A stretch of 64,000 nt of DNA from Gavia stellata (Eukaryota > Chordata > Aves > Gaviiformes > Gaviidae). The stretch covers positions 1,491,208 to 1,555,207 of the forward strand of contig NC_082619.1 in the NCBI RefSeq assembly GCF_030936135.1. The letters are read 5' to 3'. A model generated the notes under the pieces. It did not search any database. It saw nothing but the letters and a program-made list of their open reading frames with translations, and had not been told where the DNA came from. Below are positions 37,036 to 48,900 of the stretch, piece after piece. Position 1 is the first letter of the stretch; each line of letters starts with the position of its first letter. The translations under genes were made by a program, and so were the position numbers.

Positions 37036-40000
37036 AATTCCCACGGATGTCAGTCTGGAAAACAGTGGCAGAAGGGCGAAGTGCTTCTGCCCAGCTCGGT
37101 ACCGGTTCTCCGCAGGCCTGCGGAGGCCCAAGCGTTTTGGGGTAAGCCAGGCGCTACTCAGGGCAGGCACCCTGCTGCCATCCGCCGTCCCACCCTGATG
37201 CGTTCCTTCAGCCTTCGGTTTGACTTTAGGGAAAACAATCAAATGAGCACACTGGCAAGAGAAGTTTTCCTTCTCATTAAAGAACTGCAGCCTCACTCGT
37301 GGTTCCTGGCCTTCTTTTCCCTCACCCCTCCCTCTCTCTCTGCTCCAGGTGCACGCTCTGGTTTTCCCTCCCATTTAATTTCCGCCCTGAGTGCCTCCAC
37401 TTGCTCCCCGTGCCTCCCTGGGCAGCTAGCGGGCAAGGAGTGGGTCCTTCTCAGAGTGACTGGCCTCTGACCTGGTCCTGCTCTCATGTTCACAGCCTAT
37501 CTTAGTTTTGCTGCCCAGGATTGTAACAAAAGGAACAGAGGCAGTCGGTATATTAAAAACAAAAAGGTACATTTTCATAGAAAAGCCACTGCTTTGAATG
37601 AAAAGATTTCAGTCAAAAAGAACAGCTTTCCTTAACAAAAATGAGAAGCAGGACATGCAGACCGACCTGTCCATCCCCCAGCCCTTCTTCTGTAGGAAAT
37701 GAGTGGGGCTGAGTACCTCTTTGCCTCCAGTGGCCTTTATGTTTCAGACCTTCAGCGGAACATCCTCACAGGGTCACATGGGGATTTGGCGCCTTCCCAA
37801 GCCATCTGAAAGCCTCCTATTAGGAAATTTAAGTGCTTGGCTGAGTGCTAGATCTCTGTTACTATTAAATAGTGGGGCTTTTAGATATTTCAGCTAATCT
37901 TTGAACCCCCACTTAGCAATGAGTATCAGCTTTGCAGTCTGACTGAGACAGCACAACAGCGATTTTCATGCTTCCTGGATTGGAACTGAGACCCTTTGGC
38001 TCAGCCCCAGGACTAGCACTCTGCTCTGAAACAGCTTCTTCACTGGCATTGAAATTAATGCATTGGGGCCACAGAGATAAAGCCCAGGACCCACAGAATC
38101 CAAGAGAGCATCAAACCCTTTTGCTAGCCTGTCCTTCTCATCCCAGAGACTTCACGGACTCCTTTTGTACTGATATTCTATAGCGAAGTCCAGGATAAAG
38201 ACGTTTCCTACAGTGTGTTGTACCCTAAGGGTGTACATTCGTTGGCCAAGCTTCATTTTCCAGAGCTATCGCTCTTTGAGATTCTTGTGATCTGGCCTTT
38301 GCTGCTGCCCTTTCTCTCCCCATTTCAGCTCTGTAACTTGAGTTCCGCCTGGGTTCTCTTATAAAGATGGCGAGCTTCTTTGCTGTTGGTAAAGATCCAT
38401 TTTAACTTTTTAATAGACATTTAAAAACTGTGATACATTAATAAAATGGGAGACAGCACCCCCAGGTATGGAAAAGATTCCCCTGTGGTTTTGTCTCCGT
38501 TAAAGAAGAAGTTTTTGTTAAGGAGAGTTCCCAGGTCAGGACTAGTCCGAGACAGTGAGAGCATCTGTGGGTCTGTGTTGACTCGCCCTGCAGCAGCCTG
38601 CGAGGCGTTTGGGAGCAGAGCGTGCCAGGACTGGGGGGAGACAACTGCCGGTACAGCAACGCGCTGCCGTGCCTCGGAGCGGGGCCTGAGAGCAGGGCAG
38701 GGCTCAACAGGAGCAGGGGAGAAGGTCTGGGGCTGCTGGCTGGGGGCAAGTGAAATAGCTGCGGTCCCATGCACTTGACATAACAGATTTTATATCTGCC
38801 TGATTTTAAAAGCTGCAGTTTCCAAAGCAGCAGCAATGGGGCAGGTAGTAACTTAAGGAGAAGAGCCAAGAGATGCTGTGATGCCTGGGAACGTTTCTGG
38901 TCCGACGCTGGCTGAGCGAGCCGCATTTCTGTTGCTCTGCAGGGCAACAGCTCCCAGGAAAGGAAACAGCAGCAGCGATGGGGGCTGGGGGTGCTTTAAC
39001 CCTTGAGTTTCAGCATGGGGAGATGAACACCCAGCAAGTTTCATGCTTCGGATTGCTGTGCTTACCCTGCAGGATGTGGTTTTAAAGGCAGCACAGCTGG
39101 GTTAACCATACAACACGCTAAACACCTAGGAGGGAGATTGCAAGATACAAAGAGCACTAACCCCCAGCAGCTCTAAAACCACTCTGGGCCACGTTCTCAG
39201 CTTCTGCAAAACATCACTGCTCCAGGGATGCTTGCTCAGCCCAGCCACGCAGCCCATTGTCACCAATGGGATGTGAGAAGCTTGGACCGTGCTGGGTGTA
39301 CAAGGTCTAAATTTTGCTCCAAGCTACACCCCGGTGCTTCCGCCCCCAGTTACAGGGCTGCCTGTTTGCCTCGTGTTTGCCCCAACCAGTGCCATCCCAC
39401 GCTCTCCTTATCTCAGTGGGATCAGTGCCCATCCAGTGACAACATCTCTCTGCCTCTGCGCTTAGCTGCACTGCAGAAATATTTCTTTGTCCTCCCAAAA
39501 GCGAGGTGGAGGTGCCGTCACAAATAGATAGTTGTAAATGTTGCCCCTGCTGTGCCTTTGATTTGTGCAGAGCATACCCACCCACGCTTCCCCGGGTTTA
39601 CTCCTGCTCTTTGGGTGTGGTGAGCCACCTTTGCTCATGGCTTTGAGATCTGATGATGAAGGCGTTAAGAACTAGGCAGTCTTCTGGTCACTTTTTTTAT
39701 AAGGTCCTACCCAGATGGCTTTGCAGACCAAAGGCGGGTATTGGCATATTCTGCCTGCAATGGCCGTACCAGGCTCACCCTTCACTGGAGCAGGTTAGAG
39801 CGGAAAAACCACTAAGGCATTATTCTGCTCCTGTGAAGAGCCGACACCGTAGGAAAACAGGTCCTTTTCTTGTTCGCTGTCCGCAAGGCTGATCACACAC
39901 TGATTCCTGTAAGGGCACGTGGGGTGCACCCACAGCTTTGAACAGCCTAGGAGTTGTTTGCCATGTCACATGTGTCACAGATTTGTGGCCAGTTTTTATT

Positions 40001-41233
40001 GAGTGTTAACTCTTTCGGTGCTTACTTTATACCATTGAGTCACAAGGCAATTCACAGCCTGGTGCCCTCTAAAGCCTGTCACCCAGATTCTTAGAAAAGC
40101 AGGAAAACACAACCTACAGGTGTGTGCAACTGGCACACGGAGGGTGACCTGGTTTCTGAGGTTTCTAACTGCTAGCTGATCCTGTCTGTTATCTGCCTCC
40201 CATTTTGGCCGTAGTCAGACCGCATTAGCTGTTTCTGCTCAGAGCTGGGGAGCGGGGACCTTGCCAGGAGGAGCTGGCTTGGTGTGGGGTGCTCAGTGTC
40301 TGGAAAGGTGGTTGAGCTGGGAAAGGCTCTGAAGGTTTGCTCATCTGCATCCTGTACTCAGCACGCTGGGATGGCTAGTGAGCCTGAAGAAGGGGTTGCC
40401 GAGTGCCCCACGGAAGATCCCTGGCCGGGTCACAAAGGTCAGTCGCTCTCCGGTGGGCTGCCGAGGCAGAGGAGTGTAGGAGAGCCTCCCAAGAACGCCA
40501 GAGGTGCGGGGACTGTGGACTGCCTGTGACCTTCACTGCCTGGCCGACTCTGCTGCCATGTGTTCTGCACGGTCCGTGCTGCAGTTTTCATCCCCGCTGC
40601 TGTTTCCATTTCCTCTTCGGGCCCAGCCTCCGTGAGCTCTCCTGGGGAGCCAGCACAGCTTGCCGCTTTGCTCACGCTTCACTCCCCTAAGCACTGAGGC
40701 CACTTGCAGGCTGGCTGGGTGCCAGGGACCTGGCAAGCCCCTGCGGTCTGGAGACTGCGATCAGACGCCAAGCCCTGCATGTGCCCAGGAAACGTCCTCC
40801 TGTCCTCCCTCCCGCCAGCCCCCCAGCTCTGTCCAGGGGACTGAGGCATGCAGGCACTTTGCAGGGGTGACACAGCCCCTGATGAGTGTTGCTGTGCTCC
40901 TGGTGTCCCCACTCCCCATTCTGGAAGAGGAGTTAAATGAGACAAAGCCTCTGCTGCTGTCAGGGGTGGCAACCCTCTCCGTTCACAAGGTCCCCCACCC
41001 TCAGCTTCAGTAATGGACCTGGCTGTCATTTAGATCCTGGCACAGAGAGGTGGCACAGCCATGGGCACCTGCCTGCACTGGCAGAGCAGTGTCCTACCGG
41101 GACAGGCAGGAGCCTTACGGCTCTGCAGGGATCCAGGCAGATTGCATCCAGCACTCACCTTCCCCAGCAACCGCACGGCTCCCCAGGCCTCAACACAACT
41201 GATGGAGAAGGGAGACTATGGGATAGGCTCACC
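37036..41233. other. CD3E-CD3 gamma/delta convergent interval
   Basis: The stretch lies between two tail-to-tail genes. It holds the CD3E 3' UTR with a probable poly(A) signal at 37276-37281 and otherwise no recognised exon, RNA gene or transposon. Long open frames near 38.4-39.0 and 40.3-41.3 kb show no family similarity. Confidence 0.5.
37276..37281 (+). terminator. CD3E: CD3E poly(A) signal
   Basis: ATTAAA lies 240 nt after the CD3E stop codon and is the first plausible signal downstream. Confidence 0.5.
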
Positions 41234-41239
41234 TTTAAT
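41234..41239 (-). terminator. CD3D: CD3 gamma/delta poly(A) signal
   Basis: ATTAAA on the minus strand lies 233 nt beyond the stop codon. Confidence 0.45.
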
Positions 41240-41472
41240 GAGAGGAATACAGAAGTGCAAGAGGTCACGGAAAGCGCGGAGTTCTACAAGCAGCCTATCC
41301 TGGCAAGGAGCCGGCAGGCTCTCTAGGCAAAAACCCGCACTGTCTTCCGCCAGCAGTGAGCTTCCAAAGGCAGTGCCAGGGCAGGGTACCAGCGCTCTTG
41401 GGCACTGGTGGTGGCTTTGCTGTAATATCACTCTCGGTGTGAAGGAGTCACAGGCCCCAGCGTCTTCCCACC

Positions 41473-44456
41473 TCACTTGCGGGCCTTGGCAGGTCCCAGA
41501 CGGCTGTACTGTCCATCGTCCCGCTCGCCGAGGGGCTGGGAGGAAAAAAAGGCAAGACAAGCTACAACTGTCTGTCCAGCCCTGGGAGGGAGGGTACAGG
41601 GGAAGCTGGCCCAGGCCTCCCTTTGCCAAGCTTTTGGGAAGCTTTCCCTGCCCGCACACAGAGCTAAATGACCCCAGAGAGTAAAAGGCAGGGCGTAGCT
41701 GAGCTTGCCCCATCCTCTGGGTCACTCAGCGGGAGGCGGCTGCGAATGGCCCAGCAGAGAGCAACTTCCAATGCGGCTCAGTGCCTCCTGGTGTCGCGTA
41801 GCCCCCAGCAGCTGTGCTGCCTGGCCACGCCGGTCCCACCACGCAGCCCCACGCCACGCAGAGCTGCTGAAGCCCACGCGCGCACACAGACACGCGCACG
41901 CCCATGCTTACCTGGTAGAGCTGCTCGTTGGCAATCAGGTTCTGCCTGTCAGAAGCTAAATGAAGAAAGAAGGTGGTCAAGGATCAGGAGAGTCATGGCA
42001 GCGTGGTGAACACTCGGAAACAAACCCAAGCAGCTGTCTCTTTTCAGCCCTGTGCTTTTACTTCCCCTGGGAGGCTCAGTAGAAAGCCCCTGCAAGGCCT
42101 TAGATGTTCCTGTGCCACAAGCTGCTGTCCCTGGGATGATGTTTTGGTGAACCTTGTGCATTCGATGGCTTCTCCTGGGAAGCTGAGCTAGGGGCAGGAA
42201 GGGCACATGGAGCTCACATGGATCCCTACCCTAGACATGCTGGGTGCTGGCTGCTGCCTGCAGCTTGCAGTGACTGGGCTCTGTGGGCAGTGATGGAAAG
42301 TACCTAGGTACCCTGCAGCTCCTAACGATGCCCAGGCACTTCCCGTCCCCCCCCCACCGCGGGCAGCCAGCGGGGCTCTCCTCTCACCTCGTGACATGCG
42401 TCCCTTGTCCGGGGCAGTGATGCAATACACAGCAACCGCCAGTAAGACGGTGGCGACAACATCCGCGATCACGATCCCCGAGATGGTGGGAGCGTCCACT
42501 TCGATGCAGTTCTGGCACACTGGAAGCCCAAAAGGACACAGACGCTGAAAGCAAGGCCATGGCCAGGACCCTGCCCCTTGGCCACCTCTGCCCCGCTGAG
42601 CCCAAAGCACTCAGCCAGCTCTGCCAGTCCAGGCAGGCTCCAGTCCCATGGCGAGCGACCAGGGATTAAGTTTGGCTTGCTGCGTGACCCAAGGCAGCGG
42701 CGCAAGCTGGCATGTGTCCCCAGCACTCAGGGCAGGCCACAGCAGGGCCAGCGAGCGGCTAGCAATGAGGCAGTATGAGTGCCGGGTTATGGCACCAAAC
42801 GAGGCTGTAGAGCTCTCATGGGGACACCACATACAGGGGAACGTGCAGCTTGGCTGTTCCCAAGGGCAACCTAGCACAGGAGCTGTCAGGACTCCCGCAA
42901 ACTTGTGGAACTGCCCTCAAACTCCGTGAAATCGGTAGTTCCCTCAAAAATTTGCTTGGGTGAAAACACCATGGAGTTCTTGCTCTAGAAACCCGGTTTG
43001 CAACACTTACTTCGATAGTGCACCTGGAGGGGGGTGCTTTTCTGTCCACTTTCTGTTTCACATGCATAGATGCCTCTGGGATCATCGTAAACTGCACCCA
43101 AGTCCAGCTGTGTTGCGTTTGCTATCCTATTCCCATCTTTCAGCCACATGATTTGACCTTGGCTGCCTACTCCACATTGCAGGAACACCTTCCCGCTGGC
43201 TTCTCTCACGATTACTTTCTGTCCTGCAAAGAAAAGGAGAGCAGAGAGCTTCACAGCTGAGTTCTCAACCCTCAGAATGGTGCAGAGCTCTGAGATCTTA
43301 TTCCTGGAGATAGCCAGCGTAGAGAGCATCACATCAGGCTGTCCCCTGAGCAGTGGAAAGACACCGCAAACAAAAAACTCTCGAAAAAGCAGACTACCCA
43401 GCGGAAAAGTAGTCCGGTGTTCAAGTGGTAGTTACATTAATGCAGCTCTGGGTAGTTTAGAGATCCAAATTCCTTTAGAGTGAAAACTAACCGGAATCGG
43501 GCATCTACCTGGACTCCATTCAGACTGTATGTGTGTGACCCTCATCCTGCACACAGATTGCATTGATACTGAAATGCAACTGCAGTGAGAGACGTTTCAA
43601 CAGAAAGTGAAATGTTTCCACCAGCAGCAACAGGAGCTGAGCCCAAATGGGGAGGCAAAAGCCTGTTTGGGTTTTTACCCAACAGTAAAAAGCATTTTTA
43701 GTGAAAAGCATGCAAAACCCAGCAGAGAATTGCTTCCTTGGCCCAAAGGCATCACCTTCAGAGCCTGCAAATGGAGAGTAAATTCCCTGTCTTACTTGCT
43801 GAGTGCTGGAGCAGAGCACAGAATGCAGCCTCTCCTGCTTGCACGTTTGTGCGGGGCACAAAGCCCATGGCTACTTTGGTCTAACACCACAGTACTGCCA
43901 AGTCCAACTTTACATGCTCCGTCATTGCAAGGCGGGCTTGAGCCATCACAGATAGCCATGGTGTAACGCGCACGGCTCCAGACTGTCACAGCAATAGTCC
44001 AGGGCAGGCAGAGTTGTCAGAGCGATCCCGTCCTCAGGAACCGTTGCACTGATCCGCTCCCTTTTCCCCACCGACATTTATGAACCTCGCGTCAAGGTGC
44101 CACGATGGAAAACCCCAGCCAGCCGCGGGGGCCTGCTTCCCAGCCACCCCGTCACCACCGCAGAGACGGGCGGCAGTCCCCAGGGACTGTGGCGAGTGCC
44201 CACCGAGCACTGCTGCTGACCTGCTGCAGCGTGCGGGACAAGCCCCAGCCTCGCCACCTATGTGGGGTCCCTCGGGCGCACCACGCCGGGGGTCTCCGTG
44301 TAGCGGGTTGGTCTGTGCCGTTTCAGCCATGGGGCACAGCACCGCAGCAGCCTGCGGGCAGAGACCAACGCCCGGGGACTTACCTCGGACACCCCAGCTG
44401 GCCACAGCCAGGCTGGCGAGGAGTGCCCAGGCGCCCAGGGCCCTTCCGCTCCACAT
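41473..44456 (-). CDS. CD3D: CD3 gamma/delta chain of the T-cell receptor complex, 5 coding exons
   Basis: Exons in order are 44456-44384, 43223-43011, 42519-42388, 41955-41912 and 41535-41473, giving 174 aa. Birds are known to have one gene in place of mammalian CD3G and CD3D, so the symbol is a convention. The product pairs with CD3 epsilon. It shows a signal peptide (MWSGRALGAWALLASLAVAS), an Ig domain (KVFLQC, IMWLKDGNRIANAT with an NAT sequon, DPRGIYACE), the dimer motif CQNC (97-100), a membrane helix with Asp115, and the endocytosis motif DRQNLI. An ITAM follows, with YQPL at Tyr153 and YSRL at Tyr164. The ITAM is split by a phase-0 intron right after the first YQ, as in the mammalian genes. 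All splice sites are GT-AG. Confidence 0.96.
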
Positions 44457-45513
44457 GGCACGAAGCAGTGCGGCTCTTCCCTCCGCTCAGAGGAGAGGAC
44501 GTGGAGAGAGCTCCTCGCCAGGACGCACCACCCGCCCCGAGATCTTTGTCGGGTACCGGATGCCGGGGGCTGGAGCCTCCCTCCCCCAGCAGCTGGGGGA
44601 TGTCTGAGGGGCCCTGGGCCTGCCCCCTCGCCCCAGCCGCAGCCACAGTGCCCACGGAAAGGCAGGGGAGGACAGCTGGGCCTGAGGTGGCGGGTCCCCC
44701 AGCAGCCACGGACCCCCTGCAGCCATGAAACCCCCCAGCAGCCGTGGACCCCCAGCAGCCGTGGAACCCCCCAGCCGTTGTGGACCCCCAGCAGCCGTGG
44801 AACCCCCCAGCAGCTGCGGACCCCCAGCAGCTGTGGAACCCCCCAGCCGTCATGGACCCCCAGCAGTTATGGAACCCCCTGCAACCATGGAACCCCCCAG
44901 CAGCCGTGGACCCCCAGCAGCCACTGGTTCCCCTGCAGTCCCGGGTCCCCCCTGCAGCCACAGAACCCCACAGCAGCCATGGAGGCCCCCCAGCACCCAC
45001 TGGTCCCCCCACAGCAGCCGTGTCCCCCCCAGCAGCCATGGGTCCCCCAGCAGCCATGGGTCCCCCCAGCAGCCACTAGTTCCCCTGCAGTCAGGGGTGT
45101 CCCCCCCGCAGCCACAGAACCCCCCAGCAGCCACGGAGCCCCCCAGCAGCCACTGGCCCCCCAGCAGCCGTGGAACCCCCCAGGAGCCGTGGAACCCCCC
45201 AGGAGCCACGGAGCCCCCTCGCAGCCATGTGACCCCCCGCAGTCGCGGGTCCCCCCGCAGGCACGGACCCCCCCAGCAGCTGTGGACTCCCCCCCCCCGC
45301 AGCCACTGGTTCCCCTGCAGTGACGGGTCCCCCCCACAGCACCCATGGAGCCCCCCCCAGTCACGGGTGCCCCCAGCAGCCGCAGGTCCCCCCGCCGGAG
45401 CGGGAGACGCCCGCGCAAGTCTGTCCCACGGCGGCCGCCGTAGCCGCATGCGCGCCGGCGCCGTCCCGTGGTGCTGCGCGGCGGCGGGCGGCTGCCGGAG
45501 CGCGAGCGCGGCC
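44457..45513. promoter_or_regulatory. Divergent promoter interval, CD3 gamma/delta and ZW10
   Basis: The start codons are 1057 bp apart and face away from each other, so both promoters must lie here. About two thirds of the space is the minisatellite at 44690-45395. The part next to ZW10 is CpG-rich. Confidence 0.6.
44690..45395 (+). repeat. 18-bp-period C-rich minisatellite
   Basis: Nearly forty diverged copies of a unit close to CCCCCAGCAGCCGTGGAA, mostly 18 bp with some insertions. The period is a multiple of three, so several frames stay open on both strands. The plus frame from 44725 reads as Pro-rich repeats (PPSSRGPPAAVE). The minus strand carries regularly spaced runs of four to six G, with potential to form G-quadruplexes. 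Confidence 0.95.
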
Positions 45514-45945
45514 ATGGCGGCGCCGGCGGGCTCGCTGGTGGCGGCCGTGCTGGCGCACTCGGGCCGCCTCGACAAGGAGGACCTGGGCACCCGCATCGGG
45601 CGGCTCTCCCGCCGCGTGGAGGAGCTGAAGGCAGGGCCGGGAGCAGGGGGGGGCTGCGGGGCACAAGGGGGGCTTTGGGCAGAGCTGGGGGGGCGGCGGG
45701 GCCGCCGCGGGTTGCCCCCGCCCCGGTCCGGTGAAGCCGGCGCGGCCCTCCCGGGCGCCGGTCTCCGGCAGGTCTTCGCTGGGGCCTTCTGGCAGCTGCG
45801 GCTGCCGCGGGGGCAGCGGCCGGCGAAGAGCGCCTGCCCGGCTGCGCAGCCCCGCCGCCGGCCCCGGCCCCGGGAGGGCCCCCGAGCGCTGCGCGGGGGA
45901 GGGCGGCCCGGGAGCGCCGGCGTCCCAGCGATCCCTCTTCTTCAG
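45400..45945. promoter_or_regulatory. ZW10: CpG island over ZW10 exon 1
   Basis: Very high GC and CpG run from just upstream of the ZW10 start through intron 1, as expected for a housekeeping promoter. The start codon sits in a strong context (GCGGCCATGG). Confidence 0.75.
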
Positions 45946-48900
45946 GGAGAAGTCTGCAACATGATCAACAAGAAGTACCGCGAGTTCCTGCCCAGCATGC
46001 AGAGCGCGGAGGACTTGGTGTCGCGAGTGGACGGGCTGTCCAGCAGCATCGACCTGCTGAGAGCGGGGATTGAGAACGAGGTGGCAGCCGGGGGGCTGTG
46101 GCAGATGCCATTCGGTTTCGTCCCAAAGCTGGAGGGCCCCCCCTCTTGCTGTGAGGCCAGGGGACTGGGGGAGGAGGGATCCTAAGAGCCCTGGGTGGTA
46201 TCAGCCCTAAAAAATGCCTTTAGGTGACACGCGCTGCGGAGGTGCGTGCCGCACCGGGCTGTAAGTAAAGAACTGTCATTAAGGGACTGGAAAACTGTGT
46301 CACACGTCTTTCCCCCAGAAAGGAGAGAAGGATCAGCTTTGCCTATGGCGGTAAGGTGTGGCACAGTAGTAGACTGGCTGAGCGTGGGTCCCACAGTGAC
46401 TTTGGGTGGAACGGGAACCTGAATCATAGCTGTGCACATTCGCCGAGGTCTTTAAGGAGACCGTGAGCAGCTCCTGCAGGCCGCATTACAGACCCGCTCT
46501 CTGTTTTTTGCTTCTTTGATTTTTCAACATCTGGGGTTGCGGAGCAGTGTTAATTATTCTAGTAGCAGAGATACTTTAAATCTCATATTGCTATCAGTTT
46601 CAAGAGGAAAGGTGTCTGATAACATTTGCTTGCTGTAAATGAGCTGAAAAGTTTGTTATTTTAGGTTCAGCGAGATCTAAATGTCGCTGTTGCCGAATTT
46701 ACTGAATTGAAGCAGCAGTTGGAGCGAGACACACTGGTTCTGAGTATTCTGAAAAAGCTACAGGAGGTGAGGAGGGGGAGCGGCTTAAAAATCATGGAGC
46801 GGTAGTCATCCTCTCTGGTGCTCAGTCTAAGGCATTATTCTGGGCTTCTCTTTTGAATAACTGTCTAGCTGCCCTGTTTCTAGCCGTGTTGTTCAAAAAG
46901 TTGTGGTCTAATAGCAGACACACAGTGACGTATGAATCTGTTTGATTGTTGCAGTTCGATACAGCTATCAAAGAGTACAATGCTGCATTGATGGAAAAGA
47001 GGTATGTTGCAGCAGCTCAACAGCTGGAAAAGGTAATGACGACTTCTTAAGCATATGCCAATATTGTGCAAATACACTTTCAATAAATTTCACAAGATGC
47101 TTTTCGTTAGCAGGAGCAACAGTTACCCACATTGTGGTGTTTGATCTTTACCACCAGGCACGAAGCAGCCTGAAAATGCTGGAATCCCGCAAGGGCTTTG
47201 AGCTGAAGATCCTGAAAGCACTAGGCACAGAGCTCACAGTGCAGACGCAAAACATGCTCTATCATCTTGGAGAAGAATGGCAGAAATTGGCTGTATGGAA
47301 GCTTCCTCCTGCAAAAGGTACTCACAATTCTAGTTTGTTTCGCTGTTTTTGCTTCAGTACTTGAAACGCCTGGTTTCAAGCACCTACAAGCTAGGGAATA
47401 TAGGAATGCTGTTGAACTAAGGTTGGCTTAAGGAGCTCTTTCTGCTCTTTGCGTAACCTAATGAATGGGGGTGACGAGTGGCAGCGTTCTTCGGCTATCG
47501 CTCCACTTCTGGAGTATTTAGGTGCTACCACAAGCAATCCAGTGTAGCTAGTAGATTTTAAACAGACTTTTGAAGGTTCGACTGCCTCATCTGTGGTATT
47601 TCCTAGAAAACGTTGAAGCAGAGATCAAAACAGTTACTGGCCTCCGAGTACTTTTTTAGTCTTGTGAAATATCAGAAAAGGGATGCTCTCTTGCAAAGCT
47701 TCTGCTCCTGAGGAAGTCGCCTGGGCCAAAATTTCAGTTTGCTTATTATTGAATACCCGATTTGATGTAGTAGCTGGAAGAGTTTCCTGACATTTTTGTT
47801 CAGCCTGAACATGTTTCCCCACTAGCCTAGTTTTAAGGACATTTTCACCTTCTCTGATAGGTTTTCGAGCTGCCGCTTTTGTCGCAGGCAGCTAATTGCA
47901 AGAACCGCTCAAGAGTCTGTACGTTGCTGTCTTCGTTGAAACATAAACTTTTCCTTTGGAAAAGAAAAAAACCCTTTTCCTTTGGATTTGACTTGAAACG
48001 GGGAGAAGAGGGGAAGGAAAGCGACTGTCGCTAAATGTCATTCAGTTGCAAGGTGACTGAAATGAAAATTCTGGATCATTGCAAGAGACTGGTTCTCATT
48101 CCATTGTCCTGCACTGTAACACAAGGAACTCGGTACCCTCTTCTGACAGTCTTTTTCAGGAACTGTGTTTTATGGAACTGGGGAGAGGTAGAATATTGCT
48201 GTAGCTGCCACCTGAGGAACGCAGTAGCCTCTCAGATCTGCTGTATCTCAGACCGCACTCTGACAGAGAGATGGTTCTTTTTCTTTAGAAAGCAACATCC
48301 TGGAGTCAGTGATGCATTCGGAATTGCACTTACGCACAGTGCCATCAAAAGAGGAGGAGGTTGCTGGCCCACCTGTTGCTTCTGTGCTGCAGGCCTTTGC
48401 TGTCCTCGGAGAGCTGCACACCAAGCTTAAAATTTTTGGTAAGATGGACTGTGGATCCAGATAAACATAGCTATAAGTAGTCTGAGTGGATACGAGTTCA
48501 GGCTTGTTTTAAGATAGGGATCGAGATCCCCTTCACTTCAGCAGCACACTGGAAGACTTCTTTCTCTCTTGACTTGTGTTTCCCACTGAGCATGAGGTGA
48601 ATGCTCTGGTTCTTATTAATAGGATATTATTTATCCTTTATTTATCCGCAACTATTTATCCTTTCCTGGATAAATTTCACTTTAGTATACTGTTTTGATC
48701 TGTGGCTGTGTGGTTTCATGGTCTGATGTTTATAAAGAGTTTTTCCAGTTACAGCCTCCTCATCTACCAAGAGCAAGGCTGTTGGTTTCAGGCAGCCTCT
48801 GGGCTTCAGCATTCCCAGGTGTTGATAAAATAGATCAGGAAGTATGGCAGATACTAGGACAGGATTTCATGCTTCCAGCTGTTTAAGTTGTTTTTCGCTT

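Noticed and set aside
38421-41326. Several frames above 100 codons between CD3E and CD3 gamma/delta, considered as a second CD3 gene
   Set aside because: None shows an Ig domain, a CxxC-membrane-Asp segment or an ITAM. The only ITAM halves on the minus strand belong to CD3 gamma/delta.
44690-45395. Possible CRISPR-like array or Pro-rich gene
   Set aside because: Units are contiguous, without unique spacers, and diverge gradually as in a minisatellite. Long frames on both strands follow from an 18-bp period, not from selection.
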